Assembly: GCA_030631125.1 (NCBI GenBank)
Contig: DAOVLS010000035.1
Span: forward strand, 1 to 12,866
Direction of reading: 5' to 3'
DNA length: 12,866 bases
DNA from: Planctomycetales bacterium
Lineage (GTDB): Bacteria > Planctomycetota > Phycisphaerae > SM23-33
Of this stretch, positions 6,878-12,866 are shown piece by piece (positions within the stretch are counted from its first letter, which is position 1; each line of letters opens with the position of its first letter). Both the position numbers and the translations under genes were made by a program. Under the pieces are notes generated by a model that was not told where the DNA came from, did no database searches, and saw only the letters and a list, made by a program, of their open reading frames with translations.

Positions 6878-7417
6878 CTACCTTCTTTCATGTCTCGGCG
6901 GCGCCGGCAGTAGAAACTTTCGCAGCCGGGCCAGCACCGCACAGACCACCGGGGTCAGCAGCGCAGTATAAATCGAAAGCCCCAGCGCCTGAATGACCGG
7001 GCGGAAATATCCGCCGACCGACCTCCCGCCGAGAAGGATGTCATAGACCGTCCACAATTCATAAACAAACGCACAGAAAACAAAGCCAATAACCATCTGC
7101 GTCAGGACCTTTTCGCGGTAAAAGACCTCGCGTATGCGGAATATCCCCCAGCATCCGGCGGCGTACAGCAGCGCCAGAAGCCCCATGCCCGAACCGCTGA
7201 TACTCAGGTCCACAGCAAATCCCAGCACCCACCCGGACAGTGCGGCGTCGGTGGCGCTTGTGGCGTACAGGGCCAGGAACACAGCCGCCGCCGCGAGCAG
7301 TTCCGGACCGACCCAACCGACCTCCGTGCGAAACCACAACAACTGCCCGACCGTTGACTGTATGACAACGCCCAGCAAGGCTACGAGCACCAAAATCCCA
7401 AAATGATACCATCGCAT
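6878..7417 (-). CDS. mreD: Rod shape-determining protein MreD
   Basis: A 179-aa integral membrane protein with five or six predicted spans (about 5-26, 36-56, 58-74, 77-95, 106-126 and 138-164) and a basic tail ending RHERR. MreD sequences are poorly conserved; the call rests on length, topology, the segment AVDLSISGSGMGLLALLYA, typical of the fourth-span region, and the position directly between mreC and mrdA. MreD binds MreC and helps activate the RodA-PBP2 pair. Its start lies 6 nt after the mreC stop, so translation is probably coupled; no strong ribosome-binding site is seen. Confidence 0.87.
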   Translation of the reverse strand: MRWYHFGILVLVALLGVVIQSTVGQLLWFRTEVGWVGPELLAAAAVFLALYATSATDAALSGWVLGFAVDLSISGSGMGLLALLYAAGCWGIFRIREVFYREKVLTQMVIGFVFCAFVYELWTVYDILLGGRSVGGYFRPVIQALGLSIYTALLTPVVCAVLARLRKFLLPAPPRHERR

Positions 7418-7423
7418 CGCTAT

Positions 7424-8407
7424 TCAGCCTGTACCTTGATACGGAAGCACGATATACACATCTCGCAGCCGGTGCAGGTCGGCCAGTGGTTCCACGAAAA
7501 CGGTAACGAAATGGGCGTCGTTTTTGTCCCGCTCGACCCGGCTGACGCGCCCAACGGTCAGGCCCAACGGAAGCAGGCCTGTCGAGCCGTCCGACGTGAG
7601 AATGTCGCCGGCGCGCATACCGTGATTGGCCGGCACGTGTTTCAGCACAACCTCGCGCCCGTTACCGACGGCCTCAACGGGAACGGGCTTGCCGACAGGT
7701 TCCGGCCCGGAGGTCCTGCCGCTGTGGCGGAAAGCCCGCTTTTCCATCCCTCCGGCTGGTGTGGCCGAATAAATCGCGCGCTCCCGGTCCGGCTCGACAA
7801 GCCGCCAGAGTTGGGCGGGCATTTTGAAATGCGGGTCCGTTACCAGCTGCAGCGTTGCCGAACCGGCCGCCGAGTCGCTGATGCATCCGACGACGTAATT
7901 CCGTCCCAGGACGGTGAGTTTGTCGCCCAGGTTTGACGCCGATTCGTGAAGGACCATGCGTGTGGTTACGAGGTCGCCGGGGCCGACACCGCTGCGATTA
8001 CCCGCGCCGACAAGCCGGCGGTTTCGCAACGGAAGCGATTCGGCGGCGATAACGCGGGCGGGCAGCAGACGGCACCTGAACCCTTCGAGCGTCTTGTTCC
8101 ACTTTGCGAGTGTCTGAATCTGCCGGCGCTGATGCTCGATCATCTGATGCATCAGGAGTATCCGCCCGCGAAGAGCATTGACTTTCTCATCGTCGCTCGG
8201 CGACGCAGGCGCGGTCATTTCGTCAAGGCGCGTCCGCAGGTGTACGGTAACGTACGTGCCGAGCATGCCGGCGGGAACAAGGGCGCCGCGTGCTGCCTGG
8301 CGGCAGAGACTTCGCACGCGACCGGCCGGCGGCGACATCAAGACTGCACTGAAAAGGCACAGCCCGATAAGAACCCATTTCTTCAAAGATTTACCCGACA
8401 ATTTCAC
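7424..8407 (-). CDS. mreC: Cell shape-determining protein MreC
   Basis: MreC is a bitopic protein that forms periplasmic assemblies linking MreB to PBP2. This copy has a basic cytoplasmic start, a span at about 10-26, a coiled coil at about 72-110 and the paired beta-barrel domain from 115 to 322. The C-terminal part carries family hallmarks: GDILTSDGSTGLLPLGLTVG and a final VEPLADLHRLRDVYIVLP. There is a polar insertion at about 205-250. The reported start is GTG at 8407. AAGGG (8409-8413) leaves only 1 nt before that GTG but 7 nt before the in-frame TTG at 8401, so the TTG (two residues shorter) may be the real start. It leads the mreC-mreD-mrdA-rodA operon; mreB lies 1.3 kb upstream beyond an opposite-strand gene. 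Confidence 0.94.
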   Translation of the reverse strand: MKLSGKSLKKWVLIGLCLFSAVLMSPPAGRVRSLCRQAARGALVPAGMLGTYVTVHLRTRLDEMTAPASPSDDEKVNALRGRILLMHQMIEHQRRQIQTLAKWNKTLEGFRCRLLPARVIAAESLPLRNRRLVGAGNRSGVGPGDLVTTRMVLHESASNLGDKLTVLGRNYVVGCISDSAAGSATLQLVTDPHFKMPAQLWRLVEPDRERAIYSATPAGGMEKRAFRHSGRTSGPEPVGKPVPVEAVGNGREVVLKHVPANHGMRAGDILTSDGSTGLLPLGLTVGRVSRVERDKNDAHFVTVFVEPLADLHRLRDVYIVLPYQGTG

Positions 8408-8446
8408 GCCCTTGCAGCCCCCGGTGCACGAAACTCCAACGCCGAC

Positions 8447-8452
8447 ATCATA
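8447..8452 (-). promoter_or_regulatory. Possible -10 box for the mreCD-mrdA-rodA operon
   Basis: TATGAT on the minus strand would start transcription about 33 nt before mreC. The -35 position is only T-rich, not TTGACA-like. Some promoter is needed here because mreB, the usual upstream gene, is separated by an opposing gene. Confidence 0.35.
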
Positions 8453-8474
8453 CCGCTTTAAAAACTGAAAAAAT

Positions 8475-8572
8475 AGTCCGCGAATTACACGAATTACACG
8501 AATAGAAGAAAAAAAGTTAGAGGACAGAGAAAAGGAGCAAATAATTCGTGGAATTCGTGTAATTCGTGGACT
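8475..8572. repeat. 29-bp inverted repeat built of ATTCGTG units
   Basis: Left arm 8475-8503 and right arm 8544-8572 are complementary at 27 of 29 positions, with a 40-nt purine-rich loop. Each arm is an internal tandem of TAATTCGTG-like units, for example GAATTACAC twice in the left arm. It lies between the divergent mreC and LysE-family genes and could fold into a long hairpin or be a small mobile element relic. Base composition is AT-rich compared with its neighbours. Confidence 0.85.
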
Positions 8573-8626
8573 TAATCTGTTGTCAGCGGTTAATATAGGC
8601 GGACTGTTTTTGGGAGTGTAAGAAGC

Positions 8627-9307
8627 GTGCCGGATTTATGGATTTTAGCCTGGGCGTTCGGGCTGGGGCTGATGGCGGCAGCGCCCGTCGTCGGGCCTGT
8701 CAATATGATCGCCATCCGCCGCGGGCTTGTTATGCACTGGACGCGCACAATGTGGGTTGGCATCGGGTCGGTCGCCTTCGAAACCTGCGAGATAGCCCTG
8801 GTGATGTGGGGCGGAAGCGCGCTTCTGGAGTATATCGACGTCGATTCGATCCGGCATTACGTGGAACTACCGGCAGCCGGTATCATACTGCTGCTGGGGC
8901 TGTTTATCCTTCGCAAGGCGATGGTGCCTTCCCACCGGGCCAAGGCTGCCATCCGCGCCGAACGGATGCGCCACTGGCGCACGGGCGTCATGGGGGACTT
9001 CGTTACCGGCGCTGTCCTGACGTTCCTGAACCCCGCAACGTTCTTTTATTGGATCGGGGTAGGTCCGACCTGGCTTCACAAGGCCGGCATATCCGCCGGC
9101 AGCGGAGGGATGTGGCTCGGCGTGGCCGCCGCATCGTGCGGAATGGCGCTGTGGTTCACCTTCATCACCGTCATGGTGTGGCTCAGACCTCAAAAAATCG
9201 GACCGACATTCTTCCGCCTCGCCAACGGCCTGTGCGGAGGACTGCTGACGATCATGGGAATCGTCCTCGGCATAATCGCAATCATCAAACAGACTAATAT
9301 CCATTGA
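8627..9307 (+). CDS. LysE/RhtB-family amino-acid exporter-like protein
   Basis: A 226-aa membrane protein with about six spans (about 5-27, 42-64, 80-97, 122-145, 160-184 and 203-221). Family signatures are GPVNMIAIRRGL (23-34) after the first span and LTFLNPATFFYWIG (131-144) in the fourth, matching the GP and NP motifs of LysE/RhtB exporters, which export amino acids or related small molecules. The substrate is not predictable. The start is GTG at 8627, with GGGAG (8612-8616) about 10 nt upstream as a moderate ribosome-binding site. It runs opposite to the surrounding mre genes and separates mreB from mreC, so it is probably an insertion or rearrangement rather than part of the Rod system. 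Confidence 0.85.
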   Translation: MPDLWILAWAFGLGLMAAAPVVGPVNMIAIRRGLVMHWTRTMWVGIGSVAFETCEIALVMWGGSALLEYIDVDSIRHYVELPAAGIILLLGLFILRKAMVPSHRAKAAIRAERMRHWRTGVMGDFVTGAVLTFLNPATFFYWIGVGPTWLHKAGISAGSGGMWLGVAAASCGMALWFTFITVMVWLRPQKIGPTFFRLANGLCGGLLTIMGIVLGIIAIIKQTNIH

Positions 9308-9324
9308 CCAATGCCGAATAACAA

Positions 9325-9353
9325 AAGACGAACGGACCCCACCCGCTCGTCTT
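9325..9353 (+). terminator. Weak terminator-like hairpin after the exporter gene
   Basis: AAGACGA (9325-9331) pairs with TCGTCTT (9347-9353) over a 15-nt loop, 18 nt after the stop codon. No T tract follows, so intrinsic termination is uncertain. Confidence 0.35.
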
Positions 9354-9401
9354 ATACCCGGCGAACAAACTTGATGCACTGTCGGGAGATAAACGAGCCG
9401 C

Positions 9402-9552
9402 GACCGCCAGGGAGCGGTCATATCGATTGCGAGAGTCTTGCCGACCGCCCCTGGGGGGCGGGAAAGAAAGAAAGGGGTTTTTGTAAATGGCCTTTGCGTA
9501 CCCCCGCTAAAACGGGGACCCGTTACAAAACAAAAACGCCTGAACGGTTACA
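9402..9552. repeat. MITE-like hairpin element, copy 2 (rearranged)
   Basis: Hairpins GACCGC/GCGGTC (9402-9419) and CCGCCCC/GGGGCGG (9445-9461) lead into a block (9448-9533) about 84% identical by eye to 1001-1086. It ends with GCCTGAACGGTTACA (9538-9552), the exact reverse complement of the left end of copy 1 (889-903). No matching left terminus is seen, so this copy is truncated or rearranged. Confidence 0.72.
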
Positions 9553-9654
9553 GATAACCTTTGCGGCAAATCGAGTGCCGAACAGTATTGGGACACAATA
9601 CCGAAGGGATGCCACGCACGTAGAGATCAATTAGAAATCGGCAACTCGTGCTAT

Positions 9655-9669
9655 GCAGCGAAACGCTGC
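9655..9669 (-). terminator. Small hairpin downstream of mreB
   Basis: GCAGCG (9655-9660) and CGCTGC (9664-9669) form a perfect 6-bp stem with a 3-nt loop, 22 nt past the mreB stop. No T tract follows on the minus strand, so a terminator role is only possible. Confidence 0.35.
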
Positions 9670-9690
9670 TTCGCAGAGTAGAATCAGCAA

Positions 9691-10752
9691 TCAGATTTGG
9701 TCTTCGCCGGATTCCATCGTCTCTTTCCAGAGGTCGATGTGTTCGAGATATACGGCGGTGCCTCTGGCGACGGTGGTAATCGGGTCGTCGGCGATTTGTA
9801 CGTCCAAGCCTGTGGCGTTTGAGATGACAGTATCGACCCCCCGCAGCATCGCCCCCCCGCCGCAGAGTGTGATACCGTTATCGACCAGGTCGGCGGCGAG
9901 TTCGGGTTCTGCCCGCTCCAGCGTTCGCATCACACAATCGATAATCGAACCGATAGGCTCGCGGAGCGCCTCGCGGACCTCCTCGGCCGAGACGAGCGTC
10001 TTGCGGGGCAGGCCGGAGATCATGTCCCGACCGCGGACCTCCATCGTCAGTTCATCGTCGTCGCTCTGCGGTGCGGCAGAGCCGATATGCATCTTGATCT
10101 TCTCAGACGTCTGCTCGCCGATCATGAGGTTATAGGTGCGTTTCATGTGAGCGGCGATGGCTTCGTCCATGTCGTCGCCGGCGACGCGAATCGACTCGCA
10201 GACGCTGATGTCGGCCAGGGAGATAATCGCCACCTCGGTGGTCCCTCCGCCGATATCGACGACCATTGAGGCGGTCGGTTCGGTGATGGGCATGGCCGCT
10301 CCGATTCCGGCGGCCATTGGTTCATCGACCAGGTACACCCGGCGTGCTCCGGCGCGTTCGGCGGAATTGAGTACGGCCCGTTTTTCGACGGCGGTGATGC
10401 CGGAAGGGACCGCTATGACCACGCGAGGATGGGCGCCAAACAAACCTCGACGGTGAACTTTGCGAATGAAATACCCCAGCATCGCCTCGGTGATATCGAA
10501 GTCGGCGATTACCCCGTCTTTCATCGGGCGGATGGCGCTGATGGAGCCGGGGGTCTTTCCGAGCATTTCCTTGGCCACCAGTCCTACGGCGTTACCGTTC
10601 TGGAGGACCTTATTGGTTCCGCGTTTAACGGCAACCACCGAAGGCTCATTGAGCACCACGCCCTGCCCGCGAACACACACAAGCGTGTTGCACGTGCCAA
10701 GGTCGATGCCCATGTCCATCGAGAACAAACCAAGAATGGAATCGAAAATCAT
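9691..10752 (-). CDS. mreB: Rod shape-determining actin homologue MreB
   Basis: MreB forms ATP-dependent filaments under the inner membrane that guide wall synthesis. The 353-aa protein shows the actin-fold motifs: phosphate 1 DLGTCNT (17-23), where most MreBs have an alanine instead of Cys21; the catalytic region LVDEPMAAGIGA (141-152); phosphate 2 DIGGGTTE (166-173); and the adenosine motif CGGGAMLRG (297-305). The hydrophobic N-terminus MIFDSILGLF fits membrane anchoring. The ATG at 10752 matches the usual MreB N-terminus although no clear ribosome-binding site is visible; translation may be coupled to the small gene 23 nt upstream. It is the third gene of an operon with two unusual membrane proteins, and is separated from mreC. 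Confidence 0.98.
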   Translation of the reverse strand: MIFDSILGLFSMDMGIDLGTCNTLVCVRGQGVVLNEPSVVAVKRGTNKVLQNGNAVGLVAKEMLGKTPGSISAIRPMKDGVIADFDITEAMLGYFIRKVHRRGLFGAHPRVVIAVPSGITAVEKRAVLNSAERAGARRVYLVDEPMAAGIGAAMPITEPTASMVVDIGGGTTEVAIISLADISVCESIRVAGDDMDEAIAAHMKRTYNLMIGEQTSEKIKMHIGSAAPQSDDDELTMEVRGRDMISGLPRKTLVSAEEVREALREPIGSIIDCVMRTLERAEPELAADLVDNGITLCGGGAMLRGVDTVISNATGLDVQIADDPITTVARGTAVYLEHIDLWKETMESGEDQI

Positions 10753-10775
10753 GGTCTAGCCCGGCTATTTCGCAA

Positions 10776-10964
10776 TCAGACTGAAGCGACATCCCTGCCT
10801 GTGAAAAGTTCGACAAACGTCATGTCGTATGCCGTCATCAGGTTGTGCATTACCATACCGACTGTAACAGCCAGGAAAATTATGGCAAGGATCAGCAGAA
10901 GGGTGTAGATATTCGGCTGGGGCTTGACTTTAACCACCGGCGATTGGCCTGGCATTGCGGTCAT
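10776..10964 (-). CDS. 62-aa single-span membrane protein upstream of mreB
   Basis: The reading frame is open further upstream, but the ATG at 10964 has AAGGA 8 nt before it and begins 13 nt after the preceding stop codon, so this start is favoured. The product has a short proline-containing cytoplasmic part (VVKVKPQPN), one strongly hydrophobic span at about 20-40, and a tail with MHNLMTAYDMTFVELFTGRD. I do not recognise a family. Being packed between a coiled-coil membrane protein (13 nt) and mreB (23 nt) implies shared transcription, and a role as an accessory to MreB or to the upstream protein is plausible but unproven. Confidence 0.72.
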   Translation of the reverse strand: MTAMPGQSPVVKVKPQPNIYTLLLILAIIFLAVTVGMVMHNLMTAYDMTFVELFTGRDVASV

Positions 10965-10977
10965 CGGCGAAATCCTT

Positions 10978-11820
10978 TCATTCCAGGTTGGTGGTGGCCT
11001 TGTCGCCCGCTCTGGGTTCCCGTTTTCTGTCCAGGACAATCCCCGTCGAGCTGGCCACGCCAACGTCGGCAATCCGCAAGTGAGCGACGAAGTCGGCACC
11101 GCGGTAGATAATAAATTCCATGTCTTTCTTGACGCCCGAGGCCGAACCTACGCCCAGGCTGGCGAGATCGCCTTTGACGGCGGTTACCGTCGCGTCGATT
11201 TTCGTCCCTGTCGCCACCACAGACCTGGCTGTGCCGACCCTGACGCCGCCGGCGGCCAATTGGTCGCGAAGTTCGGCGATCTCAGCGTCTTTCTGGACAA
11301 GTTGTTCCTGAATAACCTTAACCGACCTTGCGAGAATTTCCCTGTTGGTCTGTTCCTCTTTGATGGTGTGCTGTGCCCGGCGGAGTTGGGCGCTTAATTT
11401 ACCGTTCTCGTCCCGTTTGGCGTCAAGTTGCGCCAGAATGGCCTTATTCAGGGCAATCTGCGCCTTCAGGTCCTTTTCGAAGGCCTCGCAGAAAGCGGCC
11501 AGTTTCCTGACCTCTCCGGCGCGGTCGGCCAGTTGACCCGTCAGGCGGGCGATCTCGACGTCTTTGCTTCCGATGGTGCCGAGAAGTTGGCTGGCGTCCT
11601 CAACGGCCTTGTCCCGGGCGCTCTCATAGAGACGCTGATACATCTGGGAAGCCAGCATGTTATTCCTGGCCGACGCCTCAGCAATTTCCGTCCGCTGCTT
11701 CTGCCTCTCGCAGGCCTCTTTCCAGCTGGGGCCTTCAACGGCCTGTTGAATGAACGGACCGGCGGCAAACAATACAAGCACCACAAGCACTACTACGCAA
11801 ATCTTTGTCAGAGTACTCAA
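10978..11820 (-). CDS. Membrane-anchored coiled-coil protein with MreC-like layout
   Basis: A 280-aa protein whose layout is an N-terminal span (about 6-24), a long coiled coil (about 40-190, rich in A, E, K, Q, L heptads) and a C-terminal, probably beta-rich domain (about 205-278). That domain contains KGDLASLGVGSASGVKKDME and ends near GDKATT. The pattern 'position-dependent glycine, GV-K-GM-F, then RAGD' resembles small beta-barrel domains in planctomycete and flagellar accessory proteins (a recollection of pattern, not a search). The start is TTG at 11820, with the strong site AAGGAG (11829-11834) 8 nt upstream. The overall plan copies that of MreC, yet a true mreC is present elsewhere. 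It leads the operon containing mreB. Function is unknown; scaffolding in the periplasm near the Rod complex is a guess from layout and location. Confidence 0.85.
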   Translation of the reverse strand: MSTLTKICVVVLVVLVLFAAGPFIQQAVEGPSWKEACERQKQRTEIAEASARNNMLASQMYQRLYESARDKAVEDASQLLGTIGSKDVEIARLTGQLADRAGEVRKLAAFCEAFEKDLKAQIALNKAILAQLDAKRDENGKLSAQLRRAQHTIKEEQTNREILARSVKVIQEQLVQKDAEIAELRDQLAAGGVRVGTARSVVATGTKIDATVTAVKGDLASLGVGSASGVKKDMEFIIYRGADFVAHLRIADVGVASSTGIVLDRKREPRAGDKATTNLE

Positions 11821-11921
11821 GGGACAGTCTCCTTACAAACCACGTTCCCTGACCTAATTTAACACCCATTCCACTATTATATATCGGTCGGTAAAACCTC
11901 ATCTGACCGCGATTGAGCACA

Positions 11922-11949
11922 ATTCTACGCCCACGCCGGGGCCAGTCAA
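11922..11949 (-). promoter_or_regulatory. Sigma-70-like promoter of the mreB operon
   Basis: On the minus strand TTGACT (11944-11949) and TAGAAT (11922-11927) are 16 nt apart, a close match to consensus. Transcription would start near 11915, about 95 nt ahead of the TTG start. A second TATAAT (11876-11881) lies inside that leader but lacks a convincing -35 box. Confidence 0.65.
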
Positions 11950-11962
11950 GAAAAATTCTCAA

Positions 11963-12123
11963 GCGATCAGCGTTCAGCAGTCAGCCAAAACCCAATAAAC
12001 AAAGAACCTGAATACCAATCGCTGAAAGCCTGTCTGAAATAGTTTCCAGACAGAGCCTATTTCTTTTTCCGTTTTCTTTTTGCTGATTGCTGATTGCTGA
12101 CCGCTGAATACTGAATGCTGAAA
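11963..12123. repeat. GCTGANN heptamer arrays in opposite orientations
   Basis: In the 308-nt gap between the HEAT-repeat gene and the mreB operon, three inverted heptamers (GATCAGC, GTTCAGC, AGTCAGC; 11965-11985) face six forward ones (GCTGATT twice, GCTGACC, GCTGAAT, ACTGAAT, GCTGAAA; 12082-12123). Between them lies a further stem, CTGTCTG (12030-12036) with CAGACAG (12047-12053). The unit is the same as at 3391-3444. The arrays could fold into one large imperfect hairpin downstream of the HEAT-repeat gene. Confidence 0.75.
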
Positions 12124-12128
12124 GCCAA

Positions 12129-12866
12129 CTAATCTTTTCCGCCGGCGCTATGCATCCTGGGCTTGACGACGGGCTTGCTTTGTTTTTCTTCTTTGTCCGG
12201 TTCAGTCGTCTTTGCCTGGTCGGGAGGATCGGCTGACGGCTTATATGCCCGCAGCAACCTGATGAGCGCCCTCGCCGTCGCGACGCGAACCGCGCCTTCC
12301 GGCGAATGCAGGAACGGCTCAAGCGTATCGGCGGCGGCTGGGTCGGGCACGTACTCGAGCGCTAATATCGCAATAACCCGAAGACCTGAAACTTCCTTCG
12401 AGGGTATGCTGGCGTCTTTTCCGCGGAACTTCCGAAGGACCCTGTCCGGGTCGGTAACGGCCTTGAGAGGAAGGTTGGTTTTGACCTGCTCGCCCATTTT
12501 GGCCAGGCCTCCAGCCGCTGCTATACGCACCGCCGGTTCCTGGTTATTATCCTTCAGCAACCGGCTCAGAATAAATACGGACCTCGCATTGGCCAATCGT
12601 CCCAGGGATTGAACGGCTATGATGCGGTCCTCCATATACTGGCTCTTTGCAAAGGCCTCCAGCAGGGCAAGCGATCGCTCGTCGCCGAGTTGCGCCAGGG
12701 CTTCGACCACCTGCAACTGGACCACGGGGTCGCGGTCCGCGCGATGGAGGCTTTTCAGGGGCGCCTTGGCGCTCGGTTCACCCATCCTGCCCATCACCAT
12801 CGCCGCGGTGGCGCGGACCCACTTGTCCTTGTGCCGGATCATTCCGCCCAGTTGACCGGTACAGGA
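12129..12866 (-). CDS. HEAT-repeat protein, C-terminal part
   Basis: Partial: the frame is open to the window edge. An ATG occurs at 12842, but eight more in-frame codons precede it and appear to complete a HEAT helix (LGGMIRHKDKWVRATAAMVM), so the start probably lies outside. The visible 245 residues are five or six HEAT/PBS-lyase-type helical repeats with the DxxVRxxAAxxLG pattern, for example DKWVRATAAMVMGRMG and EPAVRIAAAGGLAKMG. They are followed by a charged, proline-rich tail of about 35 residues (PDKEEKQSKP). Such repeats mediate protein-protein contacts; no catalytic motif is visible. The stop is followed by the heptamer arrays, and the mreB operon begins about 300 nt further on in the same direction with its own promoter. 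Confidence 0.85.
   Translation of the reverse strand, partial: SCTGQLGGMIRHKDKWVRATAAMVMGRMGEPSAKAPLKSLHRADRDPVVQLQVVEALAQLGDERSLALLEAFAKSQYMEDRIIAVQSLGRLANARSVFILSRLLKDNNQEPAVRIAAAGGLAKMGEQVKTNLPLKAVTDPDRVLRKFRGKDASIPSKEVSGLRVIAILALEYVPDPAAADTLEPFLHSPEGAVRVATARALIRLLRAYKPSADPPDQAKTTEPDKEEKQSKPVVKPRMHSAGGKD

Larger units (their letters stand above)
9308..9690. other. Gene-free interval between the LysE-family gene and mreB
   Basis: These 383 bases hold a weak hairpin after the exporter gene, a divergent copy of the hairpin repeat (9402-9552) and a small hairpin after mreB. No reading frame with recognisable content is present. Confidence 0.7.

Noticed and set aside
4858..6996. A 712-codon open frame on the + strand opposite mrdA
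   Set aside because: It is fully antisense to a PBP2 gene with all catalytic motifs. The translation is low-complexity, proline- and arginine-rich with no recognisable domain, as expected from the complement of a GC-rich gene.
8405..8452. A 15-codon upstream frame (ATGATG...TGA) whose stop overlaps the mreC GTG
   Set aside because: It has no ribosome-binding site, and its first ATG lies inside the likely -10 box TATGAT, so it would probably not be transcribed. Translational coupling cannot be supported.
11963..12123. The heptamer arrays as a CRISPR array
   Set aside because: Units are 7 bp and directly abutting with no spacers, and no cas gene is present.
12129..12842. The ATG at 12842 as the true start of the HEAT-repeat protein
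   Set aside because: The in-frame codons upstream to the window edge continue a HEAT helix, and no convincing ribosome-binding site precedes that ATG, so the gene is treated as partial.

Overview
The window looks like chromosomal DNA from an anaerobic, fermentative bacterium, most likely a planctomycete of the Phycisphaerae type. This placement is an inference. It rests on moderately high GC, frequent GTG/TTG starts, a rod-shape gene set with unusual companion genes, abundant short intergenic repeats, a HEAT-repeat protein with a charged tail, and a Rex repressor directly ahead of a NuoE/HydC-type subunit. There is no rRNA, tRNA, CRISPR array or transposase gene.

Left end (1-1169). The first 42 codons of a NuoE/HydC-like [2Fe-2S] subunit run off the edge. 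They lie behind rex on the minus strand, and a near-perfect Rex-type operator (822-837) overlaps the likely rex promoter. This would be an autoregulated NADH-sensing operon controlling a hydrogenase or NADH-dehydrogenase module. Between rex and the next gene sits a roughly 204-bp element with inverted ends (883-1086).

Housekeeping stretch (1170-3392). It holds a DppA-type M55 D-aminopeptidase (+), a convergent alpha/beta hydrolase (-), and a small DUF5658-like membrane protein (+). The last of these appears to start well inside its maximal reading frame.

Cell elongation block (3453-11820). On the minus strand, in order of transcription, are an MreC-shaped coiled-coil membrane protein, a 62-aa single-span protein and mreB, all behind a good sigma-70-like promoter. 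After a break come mreC, mreD, mrdA (PBP2) and rodA. The break (8408-9690) holds an oppositely oriented LysE-family exporter gene flanked by two unrelated repeat structures, so the mre cluster looks split by insertion or rearrangement. Together these genes encode the Rod complex: MreB filaments under the membrane, MreC/MreD linking them to the SEDS glycosyltransferase RodA and the transpeptidase PBP2. The two extra genes ahead of mreB are the best candidates for something undescribed.

Right end (11821-12866). Promoter and repeat-rich spacer, then the C-terminal part of a HEAT-repeat protein whose start lies beyond the window. GCTGANN-type heptamer arrays, each with an inverted counterpart, occupy both the rodA/DUF5658 junction (3391-3444) and this spacer (11963-12123).
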